Part shown: positions 23,860 to 33,963 of the stretch, piece by piece
Position numbering within the stretch: the stretch's first letter is position 1
How the letters are laid out: each line of letters begins with the position of its first letter
Source of the DNA: Pontibacter akesuensis
GTDB lineage: Bacteria > Bacteroidota > Bacteroidia > Cytophagales > Hymenobacteraceae
NCBI RefSeq assembly: GCF_001611675.1
Contig: NZ_CP014766.1
Coordinates: 4,340,001-4,404,000, forward strand
DNA: 64,000 nt
Direction of reading: 5' to 3'
Position numbers and translations under genes: made by a program
Notes under the pieces: model-generated
The model's input: only the letters and a program-made list of their open reading frames with translations
What the model was told of the DNA's origin: nothing
Databases searched by the model: none

Positions 23860-25689
23860 CTAGATCGTGTATTTGCGGCCTTTGTTCTGCGCTTTCAGGT
23901 ACTCCATCAGCGGCTGGAAGTAATCGACCATGGCACGGGCGCTAAGCTCTTCGCCGGTTTTTTCCTTCAGCATATGGCGCCAGTCGGCTGAGGCACCTGG
24001 GTACATGATGTCGCGCAGGAAGTTGCCCACTTCTTTTTTGCCATAGTAGTTTGTGGCGTGCGGGTCCTGCTTCAAAATGTTCTTGGCGATGTGGTCGTGC
24101 AACTGGAACAGGATAACATAGCTCAGCGCATAATCATAGTACTGGGCCGCATCGTCGTTAATGTGCGTTTTGGTTGCTGCATCCAGGTACTGCTCGCCAC
24201 GCTCGGTTGGAGGCACAATACCCTGGTATTGCTTCGTCAGTTCCCACCAGCGCTTGTTCAGTTGGTCGGCCGGCAGGTTGTTGGCGTAGAAATCGTTTTC
24301 CCACTCACTCATCACACCAGCAGAGAACGGAATGAACGTCACATAACTCAGCGCCTCCTTCAACAGCGACTGCACCTCGTCTGTCTTCGCGTCTTTCTCA
24401 ATCAGGTTCAGTTCGGCCAGGAAAGGCTTTTGCATGGCCGCCAGGCCCATCAAGCTACCAATGGCCTCATGATAGGCACGGTTGGCGCCACCTCGCAGCA
24501 GCACCGGCACATCCGGGTTGGTGTAGGTCATGTAGTAGTAGATGTGTCCCAGCTCGTGGTGCGTGGTCTCGTACCACTCCGAGTTCGGCTCCACACTCAT
24601 CAGGCTGCGCACGTCCTGGTCCAGGTCCATGTGCCAGGCCGAGGCGTGGTTGTTCTTCTTGTAATTGGCACCGGCTGGCAGCGGGTACAGGCTCGACTTC
24701 GTGTAAAACGTCTTCGGCATTTCCGGGAAACCAAGGCTGGTATAAAAGCGCTCTCCCTGTTGCACCAGCCACTCGGCCCCTTTCGGTTTTAAGGCTGCAT
24801 CCAGGTCAATGCCCTCCACATTCACCATCGAGCTCCAGTCCTGGCCCCAGCGGTTTGGCACCCAATGCGCCGGCAGGTAGTCCGGCACTTCCTTCACGCC
24901 GTACTGCTTGGCCAGTTCATAGCGTGCGTACGTATGCAACTCGCGGTAAAGCGGACGCAGCTCTTTGTTTATCTGCTGCATCAGGTCCATCATCTCAGCA
25001 CGCGTCATGCCGTAATCAGAAGCCTGGTAGGTGAAGTAATCGTCGTAGCCGAGGCTTTGCACGGTTTTATTGCGCAGCTCTCTCAGGTTCAGAAGCCCTT
25101 CTTTCAAGCCCGGACCCACTTCCTTGCTGGCATTCCACGCCGCCAGACGCTTCTTCACGTCAGTTTCCGTCTTCAGTAAGTTGTCAATGTCATTGGTGCT
25201 CACCGACTTCTCGTACAGGCGGTAATCGAAACCGTAAAGCTTTTCGGTCTGCTCTGTTTCGGCTTTGATGCGCGCCTTCACCACGTCCGGGATAATCTGC
25301 GGGTTGTTTGCTCCGCTGTAAAGTATAGCCTCGAACTGCTTTACCTGCAGCGGCGTCAGCTGATCCTTTTTCTCCAGCATGGCCTTGGCCGTGTTAATGT
25401 TCACGGCACTGCCGGTAAATGCGGCAAACGCCTCGTTGGCCTTTCGGGTGGCCACGGCGTTGGTGGAGTCCCCTTCCACAATCTTTGTGTTTGATGCCCA
25501 CTCAGCCTCAGCCGATTTGGTGTACAGATCCTGGTAGGTGCTGGAATATTGGTCGAGGAAAGTTTGCGCCTCCTGTTGTACCTCAGTCAGCACAGCAGTC
25601 GCCTCGGTACCGGCGTTCTCTGCTTTCTGACTGGAGCAGGAGGAGAGGAGTACAGCGGCCGTGAGACCGGTGAAGATTAGTTTTTTCAT
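23860..25689 (-). CDS. M2 family metallopeptidase (peptidyl-dipeptidase A, ACE-like), lipoprotein
   Basis: A 609-residue zinc peptidase of the angiotensin-converting-enzyme family, releasing dipeptides from peptide C-termini. The signal peptide MKKLIFTGLTAAVLLSSCSS carries a lipobox, so it is anchored outside the cytoplasm. The zinc motif HELGH sits in ETTHHELGHIYYYM near residue 377, with the third ligand glutamate in NRAYHEAIGSLMG. Other family blocks are YASDYGMTRAEM-like (QASDYGMTR) and PAHWVPNRWGQDW. Length is normal for the bacterial members. Monocistronic. Confidence 0.95.
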   Translation of the reverse strand: MKKLIFTGLTAAVLLSSCSSQKAENAGTEATAVLTEVQQEAQTFLDQYSSTYQDLYTKSAEAEWASNTKIVEGDSTNAVATRKANEAFAAFTGSAVNINTAKAMLEKKDQLTPLQVKQFEAILYSGANNPQIIPDVVKARIKAETEQTEKLYGFDYRLYEKSVSTNDIDNLLKTETDVKKRLAAWNASKEVGPGLKEGLLNLRELRNKTVQSLGYDDYFTYQASDYGMTRAEMMDLMQQINKELRPLYRELHTYARYELAKQYGVKEVPDYLPAHWVPNRWGQDWSSMVNVEGIDLDAALKPKGAEWLVQQGERFYTSLGFPEMPKTFYTKSSLYPLPAGANYKKNNHASAWHMDLDQDVRSLMSVEPNSEWYETTHHELGHIYYYMTYTNPDVPVLLRGGANRAYHEAIGSLMGLAAMQKPFLAELNLIEKDAKTDEVQSLLKEALSYVTFIPFSAGVMSEWENDFYANNLPADQLNKRWWELTKQYQGIVPPTERGEQYLDAATKTHINDDAAQYYDYALSYVILFQLHDHIAKNILKQDPHATNYYGKKEVGNFLRDIMYPGASADWRHMLKEKTGEELSARAMVDYFQPLMEYLKAQNKGRKYTI

Positions 25690-25958
25690 GTGATCAGGTT
25701 AGTTTACAGTATTACGAATATAGCATTATACGCTCGAGGAGCAAAAACCTTGCAAACTGATCCGCAGCCCAGGCCTACTCCCAATTTTTTCTCCACAGAA
25801 GTATAAAAACCACTTAAATTGATGTAAGAATGGTTACTCAAGCATACACACTGGCACTGCTGTCATCGCTCACCTGCTAAAAAGCCGTGACGAAAAAGAG
25901 CGGCCCTGGAGATCCCAAAGTCACTCTATGATTTTCAATAGAAGGAAGTATAAACCCG

Positions 25959-27290
25959 CTATACCTCTGATTTCTCTTCCGGCAGTTGTGCTTCCTGCAG
26001 CAGGCTGGTGTCTATTGTCTTGCTGGTTTTGGCACCCAGTTCGCGCAATATCTCTACCCGCCGGATGAGATTTCCCTTGCCGTCAGTGAGTTTGTTCATG
26101 GCGCTGTTGTAGGAATTCTGGCTGTTCTCCAGGTGCTTTCCAATTGTTTTCAGATCATCCACAAAGCCCACGAACTTATCGTACAGTTTGCCGCTCTCTT
26201 CGGCGATGCGAATTACATTGCGCTTCTGGTCTTCCTGCCGCCACACGCCGGCCACGGTACGCAGCGTTGCCAGAAGGGTAGAGGTGGTCACCAGCACGAT
26301 GTTGCGATCGAAGGCGTCGGTGAAGAGATCGTGGTCATTTTGCAGGGCCAGGCTGAAGGCGGGCTCAAGCGGAATGTACATCATCACAAAATCAGGTGAG
26401 TTGATGCCGTTCAGGCGGTGGTAGTCTTTGCGGCCCAGGTCGGTGAAGTGCGTGCGGATGGAGTTGATGTGGCTGCGCAAGTATAGCTCCTGCTGGTGAT
26501 CGTCCTCGCAGCTGCAATAGGCTTCATAGGCCACCAGCGACAGCTTAGAGTCGATAATCAGGTGCTTTCCCTCCGGCAGGCGGATGATCACGTCCGGCCG
26601 GTATACTTTGTTGTCCTCGTTCTGGCGCACTTCCTCACGCTCAAAATGCACTCCTTTGCGCAACCCGGATTTTTCGAGCAGGCTCTCCAGCAGGTATTCG
26701 CCCCAGTTGCCCTGTGTTTTGTTTTCCCCTTTCAGGGCTTTGGTAAGGTTGATGGCATCCTGGCTCATTTGCTGATTCAGGGAAGCCAGCTGCGTGATCT
26801 GCTCCTTAAGGGAAATACTATCCTTCAGGTTCTTCTCGTAAGTCTGGTCTACCTTGGCTTCAAATTCTTTAATGCGCTCCTTCAGAGGGTTCAGGATACG
26901 CTCCAGGTTTTCAGAGGATGATTTGTTGAAGTGCTCGGCGTTGTTCATGAGCACCTGGTTGGAAATGCTCTGGAACTGCTGCAGGAACTTCTCGCGCAGC
27001 CGCTCCAACTCACGCCCCTGCTCCTGCAGGCGGGCTTTCAGGTGCTCGTAGTCCGTCTCGGTTTTGGTGAGGGCATTGGTGAGCTCCATGGTTTCCGTCT
27101 GCGCTTCCCGCAGCAACGCTTTTAACTGTTCCACATCGGCTGTCTGCTGCCTTGCCTGCGCCTCCAGCACACCCTGTGTCACAGCGGCCTGGTTCGCCAC
27201 CTGCTGCAGGCTGTTCAACTTCCCCTTCAGCCCCAGAAAGGCCACCACCAAGCCTCCCAAAAAAGCTGCTATGCCTATGAGTATCTCCAT
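25959..27290 (-). CDS. rmuC: DNA recombination protein RmuC
   Basis: A 443-residue RmuC protein: an N-terminal membrane segment (IGIAAFLGGLVVAFLGL), a long coiled coil (residues about 30-200) and a C-terminal nuclease-fold domain. Family blocks include QGNWGEYLLESLLEKSGL, KVYRPDVIIRLPEGKHLIID, FVMMYIPLEPAF and GVWRQEDQKRN. RmuC limits inversions at short repeats in E. coli. It ends in a coiled-coil segment and acidic tail. Monocistronic with about 200 bp to the DbpA-like gene. Confidence 0.95.
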   Translation of the reverse strand: MEILIGIAAFLGGLVVAFLGLKGKLNSLQQVANQAAVTQGVLEAQARQQTADVEQLKALLREAQTETMELTNALTKTETDYEHLKARLQEQGRELERLREKFLQQFQSISNQVLMNNAEHFNKSSSENLERILNPLKERIKEFEAKVDQTYEKNLKDSISLKEQITQLASLNQQMSQDAINLTKALKGENKTQGNWGEYLLESLLEKSGLRKGVHFEREEVRQNEDNKVYRPDVIIRLPEGKHLIIDSKLSLVAYEAYCSCEDDHQQELYLRSHINSIRTHFTDLGRKDYHRLNGINSPDFVMMYIPLEPAFSLALQNDHDLFTDAFDRNIVLVTTSTLLATLRTVAGVWRQEDQKRNVIRIAEESGKLYDKFVGFVDDLKTIGKHLENSQNSYNSAMNKLTDGKGNLIRRVEILRELGAKTSKTIDTSLLQEAQLPEEKSEV

Positions 27291-27504
27291 AAGGTAAAGG
27301 TAGCAGATTATTAGTTTTTTGTTGCGAAATTGCTAAAGAAATTAGTTAATGAGACTGGAGTACGTGTTGAAGGAAAATGAAGTATAAGATCCACAGTACA
27401 CTATACATCGCGCCTCCCAAGAGTTTTCCGCATAAAGTTCAGAATAGATTTCTCCCTTGGGTCGAAATGACATTAGCTGTTGGAAGGTGGTGGGAATAGA
27501 TTAT

Positions 27505-28881
27505 CTATCGCACCAGACTTACTTTATACTTCTTGCCTTTGATTTTAGCACCGTTCAGTTTTGCCACTGCCTTAGATGCGGCTGCTTCCGGTACGGCCAC
27601 AAAGCTATGGAAATCCTGAATTTCGATCTTCCCAATTTCTGTGGCATTCATGCCTGCCTCCGCAATCAGCGCACCCACAATATCGCGTGGGCTGAGCTTG
27701 TCTTTGCGGCCCCCGCTGATGTGCAGCGTTGTGAAAACAGGTGCCTCGGTAGCCGCTGATTTTTTAGCAGCTTTTAAATTAGAAGGTTCCAGCCAGTTGT
27801 CTACCTGCACTTCAGGCCACTGCTCCAGCTTTTGCGCCTCGCGTTGATTTACCAGGCTGTACACGGTACCAGAGCGGCCGGCGCGTCCTGTACGACCACT
27901 ACGGTGCAGGTAAGCAGCCTCATCGTAAGGCAGCTCCAGGTGTATGATTGTTTCCAATTTATCGATATCTAGTCCGCGGGCAGCAAGGTCGGTGGCGACA
28001 AGTATGGCGGCAGTTCCGTTGCGAAAAAGCGTCATGGTTTTATCGCGTTCGCGTTGCTCCAGTTTGCCATGCAGTGCCTTGGCCGCAAAGCCATACTCCT
28101 GCAGGTGGTGGGCCACTTCTTCGGTGGTGAGGCGGGCATTCACAAAAACTACTGTACCAGCGTGTGGTATGCTTTCCAGCACGCGCACCAGTGCATCGCG
28201 TTTCTGCTCATCCGGTACTTGCACTCCAATATACCTGATACGATCAGGAACAGAGGTGGCCGTGGCCTGCACAAATTCAGGAGCGCGCAGTGATTCGGTT
28301 ATCAACTCCTTTACATCACCCGACATGGTGGCCGAGAATAAAATGGTCTGCCGCTCACGGGGTAAGGCACGCATCAGGGTATCCAACTCCTCCTCAAATC
28401 CCATCTCCAGCAATTTGTCGGCCTCATCCAGCACCACCTGCTTTGCATGCCTTAGGTCTAATGTTCTGCGGCCAAGGTGGTCAGTCAGTCTGCCGGGTGT
28501 ACCCACCAGTATCTGGGGTGGATGCACCAGCGAGTCTTCTTCAATGCGGTAGGAGTGGCCACCGTAAAAAGCGCTGATCTTTAGATTTGGGATGTGCCTG
28601 GCATACTGCTTCAGCTCCTGGCGCACCTGCACCGCCAGCTCGCGCGTTGGCACAATTACCAACGCCTGCACCTGCTGCAGTTCCGGATTTACGCGCGCCA
28701 ACAGCGGCAAACCGAAGGCTGCCGTCTTTCCGCTGCCGGTCTCGGCCTGCCCGGCCACATCGCTGCCCTTTAACAGAAGCGGAATAGCCTGTTCCTGTAT
28801 GGGCGTGGGAGAAGTATAGCCAAGGTCTTGCAGGCCTTGTAGTAAAACATCAGAAAGTTGCAGGTCGCGGAAAGTAGTCAT
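27505..28881 (-). CDS. dbpA: DEAD-box RNA helicase, DbpA-like
   Basis: A 458-residue ATP-dependent RNA helicase. Helicase motifs in order: Q motif PTPIQEQAIPLLL, motif I AETGSGKTA, PTRELA, TPGRL, DEAD, SAT, then domain 2 with ATDLAARGLD and HRSGRTGRAG. Residues about 385-458 form a DbpA-type RNA-binding domain (LSPRDIVGALIAEAGM to KGKKYKVSLVR), which in E. coli binds 23S rRNA. The start at 28881 follows a -7 element. A second DEAD helicase in the window (60047) shares the same architecture. Confidence 0.92.
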   Translation of the reverse strand: MTTFRDLQLSDVLLQGLQDLGYTSPTPIQEQAIPLLLKGSDVAGQAETGSGKTAAFGLPLLARVNPELQQVQALVIVPTRELAVQVRQELKQYARHIPNLKISAFYGGHSYRIEEDSLVHPPQILVGTPGRLTDHLGRRTLDLRHAKQVVLDEADKLLEMGFEEELDTLMRALPRERQTILFSATMSGDVKELITESLRAPEFVQATATSVPDRIRYIGVQVPDEQKRDALVRVLESIPHAGTVVFVNARLTTEEVAHHLQEYGFAAKALHGKLEQRERDKTMTLFRNGTAAILVATDLAARGLDIDKLETIIHLELPYDEAAYLHRSGRTGRAGRSGTVYSLVNQREAQKLEQWPEVQVDNWLEPSNLKAAKKSAATEAPVFTTLHISGGRKDKLSPRDIVGALIAEAGMNATEIGKIEIQDFHSFVAVPEAAASKAVAKLNGAKIKGKKYKVSLVR

Positions 28882-28899
28882 GAGTAGTGAATTAATTTG

Positions 28900-28907
28900 C
28901 AAAGGTA
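28900..28907 (-). promoter_or_regulatory. -7 promoter element of the dbpA-like gene
   Basis: On the minus strand TACCTTTG, exact TAnnTTTG, 19 bp before the ATG at 28881. It supports that ATG over the one at 28902, which would fall upstream of the transcript start. Confidence 0.55.
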
Positions 28908-29017
28908 CAGCTTTCCCGGCAGCTTACGGCCACTAGTTGTGCTATTCATACTATACTGTGGAGCCCCCAAAGAGGATACCTAAAACAAAAACAGGGTAAA
29001 ATGCAGTACTAGGAGGT

Positions 29018-30127
29018 ATGGGAGTAAAATACAGGAAGATAAAGCGCCTAACTTTTATACTTTTATTTGCTATCCTGCTCGTTTATGTGCTGGTAGAAGC
29101 CAGGGAGTTCCTGTACCCGATCTTTATCGCTATACTTTTTTCATACCTGCTTTATCCCATCGTCAGCAAGCTCGAGGAGTGGGGTGTGCCGCGTATTCTG
29201 GCCAATCTGCTAACGATTATAGCCGGTATGGCTACCGTAGTAGGCGTATTAGTCTTGCTTTACCAGCAGTTGTCTAATTTTCTCGGTGATCTTCCTGCGC
29301 TACAGGAGCAGGCATTCAAAAATATCGATCGCCTGCAGTTTTTCCTGGAACGGAGGTTTGGTGAATTTGAAAACACAAACAAGCTATGGCTCAGGCAGCA
29401 GGTGGCGGGTGCTTTTCAGCTTAGCGGCACCCTTATCAAAAATGTGCTGAAAGCCACAACCGACACCCTTGTGAAGTTCGGCCTGATGCCCGTGTATGTT
29501 TTCCTGATGCTATACTACCGCAATAAGTTTGAGAATTTCCTGTACCGGCAAATCCCTTCTTTTCAGCACTCCAAAGCACAGAATATTCTGGAGGAGATTT
29601 CCCAGGTTACTAAGCGCTACATGACGGGTGTGGTGATAGTTATACTTATACTATGCGTGATCAACTCCACAGGTTTGCTCCTGATCGGTCTGGAGTACGC
29701 GATACTGCTGGGCATCTTATCGGCCTTCATGAATTTTATACCCTATTTCGGCACGCTGATAGGAGGGGCCATTCCACTGCTGTACGTGCTCATGGTGCAA
29801 GGATCGCCGCAGAAAGCACTGGCTGTGGTGTTGTTTTTCCTGCTGGTGCAGTTCACTGAAAACAACATTCTGACGCCCAACATCACCGGGAGCAAAGTGA
29901 ACATCAACCCCATGTTCACTATACTTAGTATTGTGGTGGGAGGCATGATCTGGGGATTGCCGGGTATGTTTGTGGCCGTTCCTTTTCTGGGTATGTTCAA
30001 GATATACTGCGACTACACCGACGGCCTAACCGCATGGTCATACCTGTTGGGAACAGAAGGAACAGAAGAACATGCTTTCACCATTAATAAGCTTAAAATC
30101 CTATTCAGCAGGAGGAAGCAAGGGTAA
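29018..30127 (+). CDS. AI-2E family transporter (permease)
   Basis: A 369-residue polytopic membrane protein of the AI-2 exporter family (YdiK/TqsA/PerM). Features: two N-terminal membrane segments, a soluble helical insert (residues about 85-150), then a cluster of segments with the family blocks FMNFIPYFGTLIGGAIP and TENNILTPNITGSKVNINP. Members export autoinducer-2, act as sodium/proton antiporters, or have unknown substrates. AGGAGG lies only one base before the ATG, unusually close, so initiation may not use it as a Shine-Dalgarno site. No better start is available. Confidence 0.9.
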   Translation: MGVKYRKIKRLTFILLFAILLVYVLVEAREFLYPIFIAILFSYLLYPIVSKLEEWGVPRILANLLTIIAGMATVVGVLVLLYQQLSNFLGDLPALQEQAFKNIDRLQFFLERRFGEFENTNKLWLRQQVAGAFQLSGTLIKNVLKATTDTLVKFGLMPVYVFLMLYYRNKFENFLYRQIPSFQHSKAQNILEEISQVTKRYMTGVVIVILILCVINSTGLLLIGLEYAILLGILSAFMNFIPYFGTLIGGAIPLLYVLMVQGSPQKALAVVLFFLLVQFTENNILTPNITGSKVNINPMFTILSIVVGGMIWGLPGMFVAVPFLGMFKIYCDYTDGLTAWSYLLGTEGTEEHAFTINKLKILFSRRKQG

Positions 30128-30231
30128 TTTATGTTAGCACCTTGTAATACTTTTACTTCCAACTTCAACAAAGATTTTTAAGTATAACTGACAAGTATAA
30201 TCGCTCCAAGTATGGCTTCAATTTTCTATAA

Positions 30232-30273
30232 AACAGCAGGGCCGGAAGAATATCTCCCGGCCCTGCTGCTGTT
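30232..30273 (-). terminator. Terminator of the large outer-membrane receptor gene
   Basis: CAGCAGGGCCGG (30234-30245) pairs exactly with CCGGCCCTGCTG (30257-30268); on the minus strand it is followed by TTTTATAG. It lies 24 bp past the stop codon. Confidence 0.75.
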
Positions 30274-30296
30274 ACTGGTTTCTGATAGAGTATAAA

Positions 30297-33068
30297 TTAG
30301 TTGCGGCGTCCGCCCCAGTTCCCTCGCTGCGGCTCTTCCATGGAAGGTGCTTCGCCACCCACAAACTTGCGGATGTTGTAGGAGAAGGTCAGCATGAAAA
30401 AGCGCTGCAACACGCTCGACTGCACATCTTCCACATAATCTGAGAACACGTTACGCTGCACGCTCACGTTCTGGTTCAGCAGGTCGTTTACACTTAGGCT
30501 GATTTCTCCCTGCTGGTTCTTAAATATCTTTTTGCCCAGGCTCATGTTCCAGAGCGCATAGCTTTCGTCCACACCGCTGGACAAGCCAGGGTTGTACTGG
30601 TGGTTCAGCTCGGTACGGTACACAATACCTTTCCAGATAATCCAGTTCAGGCGCAGGTTTGTGTTCTGGCTGAAGTAATTGTTGTTCTGGTTGGTGCGCA
30701 GCGTATTTTCAATAATGTTGTAGCTGGAGTTGGTTGACATGTTAAAATCTACCTTTTCGCTGATGTTGCTGCTCAGGTTCAGCCCCGCTCTGAAGTTGGT
30801 GTTGTTGGCGTAGTTCACCTGCTCATCAATCATGCCCGGTATCCTGGTATAGCCGATGGAGCCGTTTACGTTAAAGTTAGAGCTTAGGAAGTGAAGCGGC
30901 TGGCCATAATTAAAGAACGAGCGCACGTTCCAGTAGCCATCCATGTTCACCGGGCGGCTAAGGCGTGCGCCGGGCTGCAGCTCGTATCCGTCGGTGAAGC
31001 TAGACGGCGCGCTGTTGGTGTATACGCTGTTGGCTATATAATTCTGAGTTACGGTACCGAACACGCCCACAAAGAACACATGGTTGTTTTCCGGGTTAAA
31101 GTTTCTGAAGCGCAGGTTGATCCGGTTCTGGTAGTCCTGATCCAATTGCGGGTTTCCAATCCGCGGCTGCAGCGGGTTAGAGATATCCAGCACGTCCTGC
31201 AAGTCCTCTACCGAAGGCACGTTTGTGTTAGTGCGATAGTTGATGTTCAGGTTGCTGGTTTTAGAGATTTTATACTCATATTCCGCAGACGGCAACACAT
31301 TCTGGAAATTTCGCTTGAAGGAGTAAACCCGCGGGTACTCACTGTCACTCTCCAGGGTGGCATACTGGTAGCGGGCATTCAACTGCAGCCTTGTCTTATC
31401 GTCGCGGTACTGGTAGCTTGGTCCAACGCTTTGGCTTAGGTAGTTGCTCTCGAACTTATTGCTCAAAAAGGCAATCGGCTCACCACTGTAATCGCCGTCT
31501 TCGCTCAATCGGTTGTACGCTCTTCTGTCGGAGTCATTTAATTGGTTGCCTATGTTATACTCCAACTGTAGGCGCGACTTTTCGCCGAGGCGCTGGGAGT
31601 AGTCCAGATTGCCAGACCAGGCAAGGTTATTTCTGTTCAGGTTAATGTACTGGTCCCGCACCACATTCTCGCTCGGATCCAGTAAATTGTCTGTGTTCTC
31701 AGCCTGGTACGTGTCCCCGTCGGTGCTACCATAGCTCGTGTTCACATCAGCCGTCAAAATACGCCCGGAGTCCCCAAAGCGGTGGGAGAAAAGAATATTG
31801 TTGCTGAAGTTGATGTTATCGCGCTGAGCCAAGTTGGTATTGATGGAATTGGTGAGCGGCTGTGCATCAGCAAAGGTGTTCGCCACACGGTTAGTTATGT
31901 CCTCGTTCTGCTCTATGCTGATACGCGGCGTCACGAGCAGCCTGTTGTTTTCGTTTATGTTGTACTGTAGCCTGAAGTTCAGGCGGTGGCTTAGCTCAGC
32001 ACTGTTGTTTACGCTGTTCTCCACGTAGGTAGTGTCGCTGTTCACATAGTCGCGGAACCTGTACTGGTTGTTCACCACCTCGCGGTCGGTGAAGTTATAG
32101 TTGCCGCTTACCTCTATTTTCTTGCCCCAGGTATCGTTGTAGTTTACCGCAAAGCTGTTGGTGCTGATGATGCCGTTGGGAGAGCCGCCGCCCCAGCCTC
32201 TGCGGCCGCGCATGCCACCACCGGGTGTCTCGCCAATCGAAAAGTCAAACAGGTTGATGTTATTCGTAAGGCCTGTTAGCGTAATCCGTTGGTTGTTGTT
32301 AAAGTAGTTCACACTGGCACCCACCAGGTAACGCTCATCTGTGCCATAGCCAGCAGAAACTTTTCCAGTGTAACCCTCCCGGGCTATTTTCTTCGTGGTG
32401 AAGTTGATAGTTTTCAAACGATTTCCATCATCAAAGCCACTGAAGGCAGCTCTGTCGCTTTGGGCATCAAAGATCTGCACGTTCTCCACCATATCGGCCG
32501 AGATGTTGCGCATAGCAGTATTCACGTCATTGCCCGTAAAGCGCTTGCCGTCGATCATCACCTGCTGCACGTCTTCGCCCTGGGCTTGAATTTTACCGTC
32601 CTGCACCACCACGCCCGGCATCTTTGTTACCAGTTCCTCGGCGCTTGCATCCGGCGCTGTTTTAAAGGCCTTGGCGTTGAATTGTGAAGTATCGCCTTTT
32701 TGCTCACCCAGTTGCGCACGCCCCACTACCTGCACTTCTTTCAGTGCGGTGTTTTCTTCATTCAGCGCCACCACACCTAAGTCAACCGACTGGTTCTGCA
32801 CCTGCAAAGGCCTGGAAATTTTGGTGAACCCGATGTAGTTCACCTCCAGCATATATTGCCCGGGAGTTACACGCTCAAAACGGAAGCGCCCTTCGGCATC
32901 TGTCACCACGGCCAGTGGGTTAGAGCCCGTTTGCAGCAGCACCACGCTTGCCGCCGGCAATGCTAATTTATCCTGGGCACTTTGCACAACGCCCGTAACG
33001 GAAACATTTTGTGCGAAGGCATTCACCATGGTCAGCAACAGGACCAGAGCAAGTAGTAATTTTTTCAT
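30297..33068 (-). CDS. TonB-dependent receptor-like outer membrane beta-barrel protein
   Basis: A 923-residue outer-membrane protein. Signal peptide MKKLLLALVLLLTMVNAFAQ; a CarboxypepD_reg domain (about 22-110); a plug-like region (about 125-225) with PGVVVQDGKIQAQGEDVQQV and the IDGKRFTGNDV segment; then a large barrel with many aromatic strands. The C-terminal half matches the outer-membrane beta-barrel family of receptors that lack a classical TonB box, common in Bacteroidetes. The C-terminus has a Gly/Arg tail (RGNWGGRRN) after the last strand. No SusD-like partner gene is adjacent. The substrate is unknown. Confidence 0.9.
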   Translation of the reverse strand: MKKLLLALVLLLTMVNAFAQNVSVTGVVQSAQDKLALPAASVVLLQTGSNPLAVVTDAEGRFRFERVTPGQYMLEVNYIGFTKISRPLQVQNQSVDLGVVALNEENTALKEVQVVGRAQLGEQKGDTSQFNAKAFKTAPDASAEELVTKMPGVVVQDGKIQAQGEDVQQVMIDGKRFTGNDVNTAMRNISADMVENVQIFDAQSDRAAFSGFDDGNRLKTINFTTKKIAREGYTGKVSAGYGTDERYLVGASVNYFNNNQRITLTGLTNNINLFDFSIGETPGGGMRGRRGWGGGSPNGIISTNSFAVNYNDTWGKKIEVSGNYNFTDREVVNNQYRFRDYVNSDTTYVENSVNNSAELSHRLNFRLQYNINENNRLLVTPRISIEQNEDITNRVANTFADAQPLTNSINTNLAQRDNINFSNNILFSHRFGDSGRILTADVNTSYGSTDGDTYQAENTDNLLDPSENVVRDQYINLNRNNLAWSGNLDYSQRLGEKSRLQLEYNIGNQLNDSDRRAYNRLSEDGDYSGEPIAFLSNKFESNYLSQSVGPSYQYRDDKTRLQLNARYQYATLESDSEYPRVYSFKRNFQNVLPSAEYEYKISKTSNLNINYRTNTNVPSVEDLQDVLDISNPLQPRIGNPQLDQDYQNRINLRFRNFNPENNHVFFVGVFGTVTQNYIANSVYTNSAPSSFTDGYELQPGARLSRPVNMDGYWNVRSFFNYGQPLHFLSSNFNVNGSIGYTRIPGMIDEQVNYANNTNFRAGLNLSSNISEKVDFNMSTNSSYNIIENTLRTNQNNNYFSQNTNLRLNWIIWKGIVYRTELNHQYNPGLSSGVDESYALWNMSLGKKIFKNQQGEISLSVNDLLNQNVSVQRNVFSDYVEDVQSSVLQRFFMLTFSYNIRKFVGGEAPSMEEPQRGNWGGRRN

Positions 33069-33432
33069 TGATGTTTGGTAGAAGTAGAATTCAGGGTTTA
33101 GACTAGCAGGTGCGTGTTTAGTTTAACCTCCCTGATAAATTATTTTTATTCACGCCAATTTACCTTTGTGGTAAGTAATTTTGTTGTCTAACAACTTAAT
33201 ATCCAGCGATGTATAAATAAAGCTTTAGACATTGCCTTGCATCACTATAGCCTTGAGGCAAAGGCAATGCAAAGAAGTAGGGGGCTGCGGAAACAATATG
33301 GCGCCGGGATAGGTTACAAACACAAGGAATGTGTATTAAGTAGCAATAGGACCTAGTTGCTTATCTGGGTCTTTGCATACTTCAGCGGCTTCCTTTCCGT
33401 TTCTCTTTATAAATTTCCATACCTCATTTCCG
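33069..33432. other. Intergenic region upstream of the receptor and the DUF2062 gene
   Basis: About 360 bp between divergent genes. It is AT-rich on the receptor side. I see no gene, RNA or clear terminator. The stretch 33373-33432 is open in the DUF2062 frame but has no ATG or GTG. Confidence 0.5.
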
Positions 33433-33963
33433 TTGTTCGTATTTACCGCCATATCTGATTTTGTAAAGCGCCGGCTGGTGCAGCCTGTGCTGAATTTGTT
33501 ATGGCAGGGAATGACGCCCCGCAGCTTGGCTGCAACGGTGGCCGCAGGTACGGTTGTGGGGGTGATTCCGGCAATAGGTGTCACAACCTTGCTTGGCACG
33601 CTGGTGGCGGCGCGTTTCCGCCTAAACATCGCGGCTACGGTGCTGGTCAGTTACCTGGTGCAGCCACTTCAGTTGCTGCTGGCTATTCCGTTTATCCGTT
33701 TGGGTATTTCCCTGTTCAGCTTAGGGGAGTTGCGCCTGTCGCTAGCCGAAATGCAGACTATGTTCAATGCCGACTGGGTGGAGGCGCTAAATAAACTTTG
33801 GCAGGCTAACCTGGCCGGTGTTGCCGCCTGGGCCTTGTTGGCCACTCCGGTTGGCGTCCTCCTGTACTTGGTGCTGATTCCCCTGTTCAAGTGGCTGCTC
33901 CCCAAACCTAAGTTAGCACCCGTTCCAGATGTTCCTTCAGAGCAGATTACGCAAATTATATAG
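33433..33963 (+). CDS. DUF2062 membrane protein
   Basis: A protein of about 176 residues with three to four membrane segments, matching DUF2062: KRRLVQPVLNLLWQGMTPRSLA (shown in part, LLWQGMTPRSLA), AAGTVVGVIPAIGVTTLL, FRLNIAATVLVSYLVQPLQ and a C-terminal pair of membrane helices. In other bacteria similar domains are fused to glycosyltransferases. No ATG or GTG precedes the first conserved residues; TTG at 33433 or TTG at 33373 are the only usual start codons, so the start is uncertain. It ends 1 bp before a strong bidirectional terminator. Confidence 0.8.
   Translation: MFVFTAISDFVKRRLVQPVLNLLWQGMTPRSLAATVAAGTVVGVIPAIGVTTLLGTLVAARFRLNIAATVLVSYLVQPLQLLLAIPFIRLGISLFSLGELRLSLAEMQTMFNADWVEALNKLWQANLAGVAAWALLATPVGVLLYLVLIPLFKWLLPKPKLAPVPDVPSEQITQII

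Noticed and set aside
24058..24792. 244-codon open frame on + inside the M2 peptidase gene
   Set aside because: Overlaps the zinc motif region of a clear peptidase; no independent start signals.
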